Source of the DNA: Bremia lactucae
Lineage: Eukaryota > Oomycota > Peronosporomycetes > Peronosporales > Peronosporaceae
Assembly (NCBI RefSeq): GCF_004359215.1
Contig: NC_090614.1
Location: 2,723,352-2,787,351 of the forward strand
Length of the DNA stretch: 64,000 bases
Direction: 5' to 3'
Shown here: piece after piece, positions 22,447-32,384 of the stretch
Numbering within the stretch: the stretch's first letter is position 1
Layout: each line of letters opens with the position of its first letter
The notes under the pieces: generated by a model
What the model was told of the DNA's origin: nothing
Seen by the model: the letters and a program-made list of their open reading frames with translations, nothing else
Database searches by the model: none
Made by a program: the position numbers and the translations under genes

Positions 22447-22825
22447 GCTTTTAAGCTGCATTAATGGCGTTGCATTGGACAACGTACAATTTTGCTCATG
22501 CAATTCGCGAAATGCCAAGTGAAGACTGTATTTTGATATTTGTAGGTATATTGCCACAGTAAGCAGTAGACTTGTGTATATGTATTGCACACTCTTGCAA
22601 AAGTAACCGCATCTATTCGTAGTCAAGAAGCTGTGCCTTATAATTATAAAAGTGTATTAATAATTCACGTCTCCCTTGGACTTGATGGCTTTATTCATGA
22701 TGTCGTCTATTGACAATGTACGCCACACCACTAATCGTTGCTGATTTGTTTGCTCCTTATTATGCGAGGTCTAATATCGCAATAAATGTGATCGAAACTC
22801 ATTTAATTGTGCCACTAAATCGTTA

Positions 22826-23506
22826 ATGTTGCTGGCGGTTGCGCTCACGACACTAGTTCTTCTAACGAGCTCGTCGCTGTCAAGCAATGTTGGCTCCATA
22901 ATTGAGCTACAACCTGATCATGCTTTACAGTCGCAGCGCGGACTTTATGGCATCCCGCAGTTTTTTCACGTTGTGGGGCTACAGCCCGCCTCAGTCTACG
23001 ATATTAAAGTGTCGTATCTTGCCACGCAGCCATCGCTTATTGTGGTGCATGTAGAACGCGTACTATTGCCATCGACCTTGATAAATATTGACGAGCTTAA
23101 TGCAATAGATAGAGCCCAGAAGAAGGATTTAATGGCTCCGACTCGTCGAAAATTACTTACCGCGCCCAAATTCCGCCTTCATCCGATAAAGTTAAAGGAG
23201 CACAAGTCTGTACAGTACCGTCTGGAGTCTATCGATAATGCTATTGAAGTGGAATTTTCTCTCTTAGCAGAAATTGAAGGAGTTCGACGTCCTGATTCCG
23301 TTAGTGAAACAAACGAATATTTGTTCGATATTGTCGTGGAGGAGGTGTTATTAGGGGTATTTCCGAAACATACTTTGGTGCTAATCGGATGGCTGATGAT
23401 ACTTTTATATATAAGTAAAAAATGGGTACTTCCATTTTTGGAGAAGAAGATCGCGTTAGGATTCTTGAAGGATCGAGTCGAAGTGGAGGTGACTAAAGAA
23501 TCGTGA
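22826..23506 (+). CDS. Unrecognised type I membrane protein
   Basis: A 226-residue single-exon frame. The N terminus is a clear signal peptide (MLLAVALTTLVLLTSSSLSS). A lumenal or extracellular domain of about 170 residues follows, with beta-rich character (FFHVVGLQPASVYDIKVSYL, SVQYRLESIDNAIEVEFSLL). One membrane helix near residues 185-203 (LVLIGWLMILLYI) precedes a short charged tail. I recognise no family. It sits 380 bp downstream of, and parallel to, the FYVE-SYLF gene. Codon use and lack of stops argue for a real gene; an ER-resident or secretory-pathway location is likely from topology only. Confidence 0.7.
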   Translation: MLLAVALTTLVLLTSSSLSSNVGSIIELQPDHALQSQRGLYGIPQFFHVVGLQPASVYDIKVSYLATQPSLIVVHVERVLLPSTLINIDELNAIDRAQKKDLMAPTRRKLLTAPKFRLHPIKLKEHKSVQYRLESIDNAIEVEFSLLAEIEGVRRPDSVSETNEYLFDIVVEEVLLGVFPKHTLVLIGWLMILLYISKKWVLPFLEKKIALGFLKDRVEVEVTKES

Positions 23507-23747
23507 AAGATGAAGCTGAGATAAATGTGCAGCTTATATGTCAAAAGTATCAATGCGATTTATGCTCACACTTTTTTGTTTTTGTTGAATTCCACCAGTC
23601 GACAATCTCTTTAAAATTTACAACTCATTATTGTGATTTGCAATCCCCAAAAATTTGCTTGAATATGCACAAATCTCCGCTTTATATTTCTTTAAACGCA
23701 ACTTAATGGGTTGTGTGTTTAAAAAGTCTGGGCACCAAAACAGGAGC

Positions 23748-23789
23748 TGTAACAGGGCACCTTTTGCTAGTGCTAATAGCAGTGCTAGT
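23748..23789. repeat. Terminal fragment of a type C LTR
   Basis: TGTAACAGGGCACCTTTTGC up to GTGCTAGT resembles the end of the type C LTR at about 15310-15345 (GGCACCCTTTGCTATTGC). It directly abuts the type A LTR at 23790. Confidence 0.5.
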
Positions 23790-24242
23790 TGTAACGGGGC
23801 ACTACGACTTGTACTGCTTCAGTATAAGTCCACTTTGCACTGCTTCAGTTGCGAGTGGTGTCTCACGTTCTTTCACGTACACTAGTACGTGCAGAGGAAG
23901 ACTTCTCTTTAAGGTTACTAGCTTAAAGAGGGTAAAATAAAAACTGTACTGATATAATTAAGTGTCTCTCTTTCTATCTTGTAAATGCTAACTTAATTAT
24001 AATCTAATACTAAACATGCAATTGAATTCTTATATTTATCATATTTGTAACTCTCTTTGATTACCTCTACAGCTGATTAGTCTGCGGATTAAATAGATAT
24101 AATGGTCTATACCTATTTATGGATAATTTTTTTGAACATTACTATATAAAGTAATATCCTCAAAATATTATCTGCCTTCTAGATAATATATTTATTAACA
24201 ACCTTTAAGTGTTAATTTCATGTAACGATACACCCCGTTACA
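23790..24242 (-). repeat. Type A LTR, complete (453 bp)
   Basis: The ends are perfect inverted repeats, TGTAACGGGG and CCCCGTTACA. It matches 28577-29027 and 49463-49913 in reverse complement. Direction is set by the purine tract on the minus strand immediately to its right, so this is the 3' LTR of a minus-strand element. Its right side contains the ACTTGTACTG/CAGTACAAGT-type hairpin near the left end. Confidence 0.85.
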
Positions 24243-24258
24243 TCACCCCTCCCCTAAA
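24243..24258 (-). other. Polypurine tract next to type A LTR
   Basis: On the minus strand the 16 bases read TTTAGGGGAGGGGTGA and abut the LTR start TGTAACGG. This is the expected plus-strand primer of an LTR element and marks the LTR as 3'. Confidence 0.7.
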
Positions 24259-24321
24259 CGACAATAACTCTGACTGTCATTGGATGGAGTGGTCAGTATG
24301 TGACCACTTAATTTAAACACG

Positions 24322-25119
24322 ATGTTGATTGGTCAGAACCATCATTTTAAATTCCATCGAATGAAGAATCAACTCATGCGGGGTGTCGATAGTGCTGCGC
24401 CTTCGGCTGCAGTTCGTGCAGCCGCGGGTGACGCACTGTTATCTATTGCGGCAGACGGAACGTCTGCCGTAGTATCTTCTACTCGCACAACACTAGATGT
24501 TGCAAGTGCACGTGGTGATTGACCACGTGAATACAACCCCTCTTTGAAGGTCGACTACGAATGCGAGTCGGACGAAATGGCCGACTCGGGGAGAATGGAA
24601 CAGTCGCCTGATAGACGTCAGGCGGCTGACTATGAGCCTCCGAATGAGAGGGCTCATTCTGATAGACGAGTTAATAGTCTATATGGATCCAACGATGAGG
24701 ATGATCCCTCATCGCCCGTACGATCTCCCATACGGTCACCTGCACGTGTTTCTGTGCAAGGTGACGACGATGGCGTAAGCCATCGTAAGAAAAGTTCTTG
24801 TGGTACCCCTACCTCAGTGGATACAACTCAGGGGAGGGAAGACAATAAAATGTCTCATCTTACCCCTGAAAGAAGCCGTGACTTTTGCCAGAACGGCTTA
24901 TCAATAGCTTGTCTGGAGAAACCACTCCTCTAATAAATATCCTTTTATTTATCGCGACAAAGCCACATGGCCTTGATCCCAGCGCAAATAACTTTCGCGC
25001 TGAGGAAGATTTCTATCTCGATGCTTTTCTTAAGCATCGATATTTATTGGCAATAATAAGCGAGATAAAGTCTCACTTATGCAAGCCTGGAGCGCGTTCA
25101 ATCGCAATGTCAAAGACAT
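24322..25119 (+). pseudogene. Antisense ORF of type A element, copy 1 (broken)
   Basis: The frame opens MLIGQNHHFKFHRMK and runs through Ala/Ser-rich and acidic segments (DYECESDEMADSGRMEQSP, SLYGSNDEDDPSSPVRSP) and continues in another frame as ERLINSLSGETTP, FYLDAFLKHRYLLAIISEIK and LCKPGARS. It is interrupted by TGA at 24520-24522 and a one-base deletion near 24870, then runs into the assembly gap. It is the same protein as 27401-28493 on the other strand. Relative to the adjacent LTR and purine tract, it is antisense to the element. Confidence 0.7.
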
Positions 25120-25219
25120 NNNNNNNNNNNNNNNNNNNNNNNNNNNNNNNNNNNNNNNNNNNNNNNNNNNNNNNNNNNNNNNNNNNNNNNNNNNNNNNNN
25201 NNNNNNNNNNNNNNNNNNN
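25120..25219. other. Assembly gap, 100 N
   Basis: A round number of N is a placeholder of unknown true length. It splits an antisense ORF from an unrelated type D pol piece. Confidence 0.98.
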
Positions 25220-26730
25220 TCGCGATTCCCACCATATTGTTCTGGAGAACATCCTTTCGAGGTATGGGGGTTTGTGCTGGTATAGTGGCAGCATTAAGCT
25301 TATTAAAAGCATGTATAATGCGCCATTCACCATTTGACTTTTTGACACAAAATTTCGGTGATGAAGTGAAGATTTATTCTCGCGTACCATACCATCTTCC
25401 TCAGCGCGAAAGTTCTATGAGCTTGGCACGGAAGGAATCGTCAACGACGTCACACTGTTCTTTTGTTAAAGGCCACTGTGCGGGTAACACAGTATTGGTT
25501 CCAGGAACCAAGTCGATTTCAAGACGGACACCTCTATCTGGAGGTAAAACCGATGGTGGGTTGGTACAAACCCTTTCTTGAAATTCCTCAACAATAGAAT
25601 GAATCGATGGGATCTGTAATGACCGATGGCCCACTCCGCGCACAATGTACAGCTTTTTATGTTCTCCCGGACGGCTTCATCCAGAAGAGATGATGATTTT
25701 GACTAAATGTTTGGTCGATTAATCACCATCTCAGACAAGTCGCCAGCTCTTGAGGCTCGGCCACACTCATCAATAGACATTTCGTCTAGCTCTAAAACAG
25801 CATGTAACGAAGGGATTGCTTCAAGGCTAAATTCTCCTTCGATGCTACCGGTACACCATTTGCAAGCGTATGCAACTGCTCGCTCATATCACTTTCTGGC
25901 GTTATAGACGCTTCGCGTCTCTGCTGTCTCGAAGTCGAGACGATACGCCTTTTAGAGGCCGGGACTTCCAAGATTTAAGTTTCTTAACATTTGACCAGAG
26001 TTGATGTCCAATCCGACATTCGACGAGGAGTTGTGTAACTCAAAATTCTTGTCCAGTGATTGTTAACGTGTCACTTCACGTGCATCAGAGGGGTTTGACC
26101 CGAAATGCCCTGGCAACTTGCCAATAGTATCACAACAGACACTCAGTATGGTTCCACCTCGGCCCACCACGTTCGGTGGACTTAGATGTGCCACTCCAGG
26201 ATATTAAACCCTTGATGACTCGCCCTAGGCCTATATTGCTTTCAGCATTCAGTGATTTTGAAAAAATTAATTTTGTACTGAAAATTCGTAACTGGAACGA
26301 GTGGTACTCGACGGAGTACGTACCCCCTAGTGTTTTTTAACATTTTACTTCATTATTTTAGACATTCCAATGTCTAGCACACTGACATATTCGGTCAGTG
26401 AGTCGCGCAAATAGCACTTTTGTTGCTTTGCAAAGGTGGGTCATGACTTCTAAAGCTTTGCTAGAAACATGGCGCGTTGCATTTAAGGTCTTAGACCTCC
26501 AATCTATCCATGACTCATGGTATTCAAGCCAGGCCATACCAAGAATGAGATCATATCTCGAATCCAAATCAAGGAAGAAACAGCGTTACACACTGTCAAA
26601 GTCCAGAAACTTAATACCTAACTTCAACGGAAATTTAGGAACGGTGACACGAGTCCCAGTCGCTAAGCGATAACTTCTCCTTCTCCCTCCTCAACGAGGC
26701 TTAGATTCATGGGTTCCGGTCCGTACGGAT
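25220..26730 (-). pseudogene. Type D pol piece: protease and RT N-terminal part
   Basis: Minus-strand frames from the right: EPMNLSLVEEGEGE (gag C-terminal, compare EPMFISLVEEGEE at 60330), SRYDLILGMAWLEYHESWID (protease C-terminal half, 26567-26358), and IDLVPGTNTVLPAQWPLTKE (RT lead-in, 25643-25401). The left part (25220-25400) matches 58373-58560 of D1. The catalytic DSG of the protease is missing by deletion between the gag end and 26670. Confidence 0.7.
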
Positions 26731-27430
26731 GGTACGGGCGGAGCCGACCAACGTAAATCGTAGGATGCGTTCGCATCCTACGTGGCAATTCTATTGTGTA
26801 CGGCTCCGCCCGTACCATCAGTACGTGGCTTCTTCCGAGGACGGATTTCACCACCCTTTTCAAGAATCTCCAAAAGATTCGTGTGATCGTGATCCAGATT
26901 CTCATGTTGAACCTGAAGTTTCTCATGCCGGTTCCGAATATCCTCGAAACTACAATGACTGACGACATCATCTCATCGCGAACAGCATGATATTTTCGTT
27001 CGTACTCCAACATGGAGTACGCACTCTTCGAACGGTCTCCCAACCGCTCAATATGGTGAGCCTGCACCGTCTGCTTCAACGAGCGACGCTTGCCGCGCTC
27101 GTAGTCAAGTCCCTCCTCCAAATCATGGAGGAAGTGACCAATTTTTCGATCCTTGACATTAGATCCGACATACGATTCGGAGCTAATTTTCCCTCCTCCA
27201 CCACATCCATTGGTAGATTCCGACGGACGTTTCCTTGTGGAACGTATCCAGAACCACTTTGATGTGAAGGGGCAGCGAACGAGTTATCTTGTTCGCTGGC
27301 GTGGTTATCCACCTTAACATGACAGCTGGGAATCTCGTTCCCAGCTGGTTGCTGACGTTGAGGGCCTCGTCCGTCAGTATGAGGAGACCCACCCGATGGT
27401 TCAGAAGGCCCATCGGAAAACACGCGCCTG
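26720..27430 (+). pseudogene. 3' end of type A pol: GPF/Y tail, linker and chromodomain
   Basis: The plus strand reads RRMRSHPTWQF and RLRPYHQYVASSEDGF, then a frame break near 26960, then a Pro-rich stretch and the chromodomain: RFLVERIQNHFDVKGQRTSY, LVRWRGYPP (27219-27306; a TAA follows), SQLVADVEGLVRQYEETHP. Chromodomains at the end of pol guide integration in chromoviruses. The same tail is at 54840-55020. This fixes the direction of the element as plus. Confidence 0.75.
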
Positions 27431-28493
27431 GTGCTTGTAAATTGATTGCAAAACCTCAATCGCATCACGCATGTCAATAGAGATGCGAGCCCTTCCCCAG
27501 GGCGAAGAAAGGAAGTAAACATCCCATTTCGCTCGTTTCGTGTTGTCGACACAACGCGTAGAGGGATCACCCCACCCGAGACATGAAAGCCCAGCCTCAC
27601 GTGACAACCGATGCAATTTATACTTTGCACCGTTTGGAGTTCGTTTCTCAAACTTAACGCGATTCGCGTTAAGTTTTTGAAACCAGGCCTCGCGTCCAAT
27701 GTCATTGACATTGCGAATGAACGCGCTCCAGGCTTGCATAAGCGATACTTTATCTCGCTTATTGTTGCCACTAAACCAGCGATGCTTAAGAAAGGCATCG
27801 AGATAAAAATCTTCTCAGCCCGAAAGTTCTTCGCGCTGGGTTCAAGGCCATGTAGCTTTGTCGCAATAAATAAAGGATATTTGTTGTGAGGAGTAGTTTC
27901 TTCAGACAAGCTATTGATTAGACGTTCTGGCAAAAGCCACGGCTTCTTCTCAGGGGCGAGATGAGACATTTTACTGTCTTCACTCCCCTGAGTGGTACCC
28001 ACTGAAGCAGGGGTACCACAAGAACTTTTATTACGATGGCTTACGCCATCGTCATCACCTTGCACATAACAGGTGCAGGTGACCGTACGGGAGACGGAAC
28101 GGGCGATGAGGGATCATCCTCATCGTCGGATCCAAATAGACTATTAACTCGTCTATCAGAATGAGCCCTCTCATTCGAAGGCTCATAGTCAACCGCCTGA
28201 CGTCTATCAGGCGACTGTTCCATTCTCCCCGAGTCGGCCACTTCATCCGACTCGCACTCGTAGTCGACCTCCAAAGAGGGGTCGTATTCACGTGGTGAAT
28301 CACCACGTGCACTCGCAACACCAAGTGTTGTGCGAGTGGAAGACACTACGGTAGACGGAACGTCTACCGCAAGAGATAGCAGTGCGTCACCCGCGGCTGC
28401 ACGAACCGCAGCCGAAGGTTCAGCACTATTATCACCCCGCATGAATTGTTCCTTCATGCGATGGAATTTAAAATGATGGATCTGACCAATCAA
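27401..28493 (-). pseudogene. Antisense ORF of type A element, copy 2
   Basis: Reading 28493 downward: MIGQIHHFKFHRMKEQFMRG, an Ala-rich block (AAVRAAAGDALLSLA), acidic/Ser-Pro segments (DPSLEVDYECESDEVADS, GSDDEDDPSSPVPSPVRSP), then after a frameshift near 28050 RLINSLSEETTP, ISEIKYRLCKPGARSFAMS, and after a second shift near 27730 QAWSAFIRNVNDIGREAWF, KYKLHRLSREAGL, WGDPSTRCVDN. It sits between the plus-strand chromodomain and a plus-strand 3' LTR with purine tract, so it is antisense to gag-pol. No known domain is recognised. Length would be about 360 residues, more if it runs on antisense to the chromodomain, where the frame stays open to 27076. Confidence 0.7.
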
Positions 28494-28560
28494 AAACAGT
28501 TACAAAATTAAGTGGTCATTTAGCGACCACTCCATCCAATGACATTCAGAGTGATTGTCG

Positions 28561-28576
28561 TTTAAGGGAGGGGTGA
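28561..28576 (+). other. Polypurine tract next to type A 3' LTR
   Basis: TTTAAGGGAGGGGTGA abuts the LTR start TGTGACGGGG at 28577. It shows the LTR is the 3' LTR of a plus-strand element. Confidence 0.75.
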
Positions 28577-29027
28577 TGTGACGGGGTGTATCGTTACATG
28601 AAATTAACACTTAAAGGTTGTTCATTAATATATCATTTAAAAGGTAGATAATATTTGGAGGATATTACTTTACATAGTAATGTCCTGAATTCTTATCCAT
28701 AAATAGGCATATACCATTATGTCCATTTATTCCGCAGACTAATCAGCTGTAGAAGTAATCAAAGAGAGTTACAAGATAAGATAGATAAGAATTCATTTAA
28801 ATGTTTAGTATTAGGTTATAGTTAAGTCAGCATTTACAAAGATAGATTAAGAGACACTTAACTACATTAATACAGTTTTCATTTTGCACTCTTAAGCTAA
28901 CTTGCCTAAAGAGAAGCCTTCCTCTATACGTACAGTGTACGTCACCTAACGAAAGGCACCACTCACAACTGAAGCAGTGTGAAGTGGACTTGTACTGAAA
29001 CAGTACAAGTAGCAGTGCCCCGTTACA
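28577..29027 (+). repeat. Type A LTR, complete (451 bp)
   Basis: It starts TGTGACGGGGTGTATCG and ends GCAGTGCCCCGTTACA. It is nearly identical to 49463-49913 and, in reverse, to 23790-24242. No matching 5' LTR of the same direction is present in the window. Confidence 0.85.
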
Positions 29028-29029
29028 TG

Positions 29030-29116
29030 ATTAGTCTGCGGAATAAATAGATTTTAGGTCTATATTAATTTACAATCTTTAAGTGTTAATTTCATGTAAC
29101 GATACACCCCGTTACA
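29030..29116 (-). repeat. Type A LTR fragment
   Basis: The run from ATTAGTCTGCGGA to CACCCCGTTACA matches 24075-24242 with the middle deleted. It lies back-to-back with the complete LTR at 28577-29027. Confidence 0.75.
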
Positions 29117-29540
29117 CATAATGTGAATTACATTCAACCGAAGCGTGGAGCACTTACATCTGGATGCGCAAGACCAGAGATATTCACAATGTCATTTCGA
29201 TAATAATAAGCTGTACAAGTGAGTACATCACATCTAATATGATAGTTAAAGACTATAATTTAGTTAGTATGAAAGTGGATTGATGCTTAGACTCCTTTAA
29301 ATTGGTGAAACAGTGAAAACCGGATTTCAAATACAATTAAAGCCTGAATTACAATGAAAATAGAGCAATAATAAGGTGGTCACAGATGAAGCCTTTTATG
29401 TGGCGCTCTTAACTGGTCCTTTTAAGTCAGAAAATCCCATAAATATCGTCTTTTCGCGGCGGAGGCGTTTATTATCCAATCGAAAGTTCCTTCTTCTTTT
29501 TGCAAAGGTTGCATTCAGTGAATCGTAACCGACTAAGAAC
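29117..29540. promoter_or_regulatory. Upstream region of the TBC gene
   Basis: No gene. A CCAAT pentamer lies at 29476-29480, 61 bp before the start codon. No further signal is seen. Confidence 0.35.
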
Positions 29541-31178
29541 ATGACTCGGACGGATGAGAGCTCGGTTGTCGACAAACGCTTGGCCCAAAAAACACCTGCT
29601 CCACGCGAGCATGGGTGTCAGCTAGCGTGTTACCGTCCAAAGCACCGTTTCCGGCTCGCGACTGCATCGCTCTGGTCGCTAGAAAATGTCGAAGAGCCGG
29701 CCTGTAACTGCGAGCGCCAAGTTCTGCGGTGTCTCGTAAACATGCAGCAGCTAACTGAGAGCGAGCTGGACACGTCCGAATCCCTCTATCGGCATCGCTT
29801 GCATAAATGGGCTGAGCGATTTGCCGCGCGGGATTGGACGCAGGAACGCGTGTGTCAGAAATGGAAGGAGAATCAAAAGCGCTTTACTAAGCAGCAAGAA
29901 GACGCAGAAGAAAAGAATGTCGTCCTCACACGGACGACAGCAAATACGGTCAAAATGGCCTTGTCGACGTTTGCCAATGCCGCCGAGCACATGATTCTTT
30001 CGCGTCAATTTGACGCTTTGCTCCGAGCAGGAGTGCCTCCGCAGCTACGAGGCCAAGTCTGGTGGATGTCTAGTGGCGCTGCACAGCTTCGCCACGCAGC
30101 ACCAGAGTCGTATCCGGCACTTTTGCATCGTCTTCATACTTTGAGCAAGTGTGCTGAGATGGAAATTGAAAAGGACCTGCCAAGGACATTTCCTGTGGCC
30201 CTCTGTCCCTCTATGCGGCAATCTCAAGAGTTTTCCCAAGAGTGTGACAGCTTTGGGGAGCTCCGTCGCGTATTGCAAGCCTACTCGCTGCGAAATCCCG
30301 CGGTCGGTTACTGTCAAAGCATGAATTTTCTAGCGGCTGTATTGCTGCAGAACATGGGCGAGGAAGAAGCGTTTTGGGTCTTGGCTGCGATTGTCGAGGA
30401 GCTGACGCCGCAGTATCACACGCGCACGATGACTGGCAGTCGTGCAGACCAGCGCGTTTTTTCGGACTTAGTGACGCAAAAGCTGCCAATATTGGCGAAT
30501 CACCTCCAAGGGCTTGGGGTGGACTTTGAACCCTTTACACTTAAGTGGTTTTTGTGTCTTTTTTTAAACACCCTGCCCTTTGAGCCGGTTATGCGGATTT
30601 GGGATGTGTTTTTTTGTGAAGGGAGCCATGTGTTATTACGAGTGGGACTTGTGCTTTTAAAGCTCAATCAGCCTCGGATATTGGCCTGTAACGATGCTTT
30701 GGACGTATACGAAATGTTTAAGCTCTCGCACGACACGTTGCAAGCGTTGACGGCTCCGTATCGAAGTGGTTTACTTAATCGGGACGAGTGCGTCTGTGAT
30801 ACGTTGCTTCGGCTGGCAATGGACAAGTCGTTTCTTGGAACAATATCGTTTGATACACTCCACGAGTTGCGTCAATACTACCGGTGCGAGATTGAAGCGG
30901 AAGTAGAAGAAGATGAAGCACGACGTCTCGTACGTCAACACCGTGCGTACGCTCAGGCGATAAAACGTGAGGCAACTTCAAGCAACTCTCGCTCGGTTTG
31001 TGAAGACCGTGCGCTTATGATGGAGTACGACTTTGTTGATGATTACGCTTGCAGTACACAGTCGGAAACATCGCCCGTATGGCACATTCGGTTTATGGAT
31101 TTATACGACAGCGACGACTCGAGTGCTGACTACTTTGTCGACGTTATGTACGATTTTGCACTCCAGCAGTGCCGTTAA
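29541..31178 (+). CDS. TBC-domain Rab GTPase-activating protein
   Basis: A single-exon 545-residue protein. The TBC domain covers about residues 150-400: LLRAGVPPQLRGQVWWMSSG at its start, the arginine-finger motif IEKDLPRTFP (IxxDxxR), and the glutamine-finger motif VGYCQSMNFLAAVLL (YxQ). Both catalytic residues are therefore present and the protein should speed GTP hydrolysis by a Rab. FLNTLPFEPVMRIWDVFF closes the domain. The N-terminal part has a charged helix (about 100-130); the C-terminal part is acidic (EAEVEEDEARRL). It acts on vesicle traffic; the Rab target cannot be told. The gene converges on the hydrolase gene 108 bp downstream. Confidence 0.93.
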   Translation: MTRTDESSVVDKRLAQKTPAPREHGCQLACYRPKHRFRLATASLWSLENVEEPACNCERQVLRCLVNMQQLTESELDTSESLYRHRLHKWAERFAARDWTQERVCQKWKENQKRFTKQQEDAEEKNVVLTRTTANTVKMALSTFANAAEHMILSRQFDALLRAGVPPQLRGQVWWMSSGAAQLRHAAPESYPALLHRLHTLSKCAEMEIEKDLPRTFPVALCPSMRQSQEFSQECDSFGELRRVLQAYSLRNPAVGYCQSMNFLAAVLLQNMGEEEAFWVLAAIVEELTPQYHTRTMTGSRADQRVFSDLVTQKLPILANHLQGLGVDFEPFTLKWFLCLFLNTLPFEPVMRIWDVFFCEGSHVLLRVGLVLLKLNQPRILACNDALDVYEMFKLSHDTLQALTAPYRSGLLNRDECVCDTLLRLAMDKSFLGTISFDTLHELRQYYRCEIEAEVEEDEARRLVRQHRAYAQAIKREATSSNSRSVCEDRALMMEYDFVDDYACSTQSETSPVWHIRFMDLYDSDDSSADYFVDVMYDFALQQCR

Positions 31179-31286
31179 AGGGAGTGGTAGGACTTTTTCT
31201 GTTTCTCTGATTGATTCGCAATCAGTGGTGAGAATTTATGCTGGTTTTAAAACAAAATACAAAAAAACAGTTTTAAACAATTTGTA

Positions 31287-32384
31287 TTAATGAAGCGCCC
31301 GGTAGAGAAAGTTGATGGCTTGAGCGTATGTAATGGCATCTCGCGGATCGAAGTGCTGCCCTTCAACGCAGAGAACATTCGAAGGTCCTGCGTACTTGGC
31401 AGCAAGCTCGTCGCTCTGTAGTTTCGAGACGTATCGATCATGGTTGGCAGCCACAAAAAGCGCAGGAGCGTAGCAGAGCTCGACAAAGTCGGTAGGACAC
31501 AGGAGGTCAATATCCACTTCTGTGCGTTTCTTAATGCTCTTATTAATCGCTGCCAGAGCTACTTTAATGACTGCTTTGGGTACAACAAATCCTTCCTGCT
31601 GTATTTCGCTTAGCAATCCCGTATTGACTTCTTTTAAGGAAGCGTAGGCGCTGTCGAGCACAATTGCACGAATTGGCTTAAGCTGCTTCAACGAATGCCC
31701 CGAGCGTAGGGCATGCGGGAGTGTCTGTAATTTAGCCTTCATCTTTTTATCTGCTGCTCCAGCGGCACGAACGGCGAGATTAGTTATTGCGGGAAACGCT
31801 CCCATACTGTGTGCATAGAGACAAATGTCCGAGACGGACATGTCTTCCTCTAGTGTCTGCAGCACTGCATACAAGTCTAAGGTTTCGTTCCAGCCCATTG
31901 TCACGTAGACGCCGTCAGATATACCCGAGCCACAAAAGTCAAAAGCTAACACTGAGAAGCCGCGCTGGAGTGCTGCGTCACGCACGCGTAAGGCGTCGAG
32001 TCGTGATCCGAGATTCGAGTGCAGGTAGATCAGGCATGGCGTCACCACCGGTGTGTTGCTGCTCGCGGTGAAGAGCTGCCAGTGGGAGCAGCACACGCGC
32101 AAGCCGCGATCGTTGTACACGTCAAAGTCTTTGCGTTTCGTATGCGTGGCAGCGTCGTACGCGGGAGCGACCGAGAGCTCAGCGATCGGAAAGCTTTCGG
32201 GTCCAAGCTGCTGCACGTCGTAACGCACGCGCGTGGGGCGAATAACCGCTTGCACGACGTCATGGTAGCCTTTACCTAATATTTCCTTGACACTGGCATC
32301 ACCGGCGCCGCCAAGGCGTTTGAGCTCCGTTTCCATTTCGCCATCAGCGAATATTTCCATATCGCTGGATACGTTGGCGCCCAT
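31287..32384 (-). CDS. Alpha/beta hydrolase with N-myristoylation-type start
   Basis: A 365-residue single-exon protein. The start MGANVSSD has Gly2 and Ser at 6-7, matching the N-myristoylation pattern, so membrane anchoring is likely. The hydrolase core begins about residue 115: LIYLHSNLGSR (oxyanion region), VLAFDFCGSGISDG, and the nucleophile elbow YAHSMGAF, where the usual GxSxG reads HxSxGA with Ala before His. The acid is probably in FVAANHDRYVS and the catalytic His in VEGQHFDPR. Family members include serine peptidases of the S9/ABHD17-like kind, some of which remove palmitate; the substrate here is unknown. Between residues 205-260 lies a basic insert. Confidence 0.8.
   Translation of the reverse strand: MGANVSSDMEIFADGEMETELKRLGGAGDASVKEILGKGYHDVVQAVIRPTRVRYDVQQLGPESFPIAELSVAPAYDAATHTKRKDFDVYNDRGLRVCCSHWQLFTASSNTPVVTPCLIYLHSNLGSRLDALRVRDAALQRGFSVLAFDFCGSGISDGVYVTMGWNETLDLYAVLQTLEEDMSVSDICLYAHSMGAFPAITNLAVRAAGAADKKMKAKLQTLPHALRSGHSLKQLKPIRAIVLDSAYASLKEVNTGLLSEIQQEGFVVPKAVIKVALAAINKSIKKRTEVDIDLLCPTDFVELCYAPALFVAANHDRYVSKLQSDELAAKYAGPSNVLCVEGQHFDPRDAITYAQAINFLYRALH

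Noticed and set aside
24322..25119. Type A antisense ORF as ordinary gag following a 5' LTR
   Set aside because: The purine tract abuts the LTR on the side of this ORF, which marks a 3' LTR, and in A2 the ORF directly follows a chromodomain on the other strand. A separate gag with zinc knuckle exists at 14200-15290.
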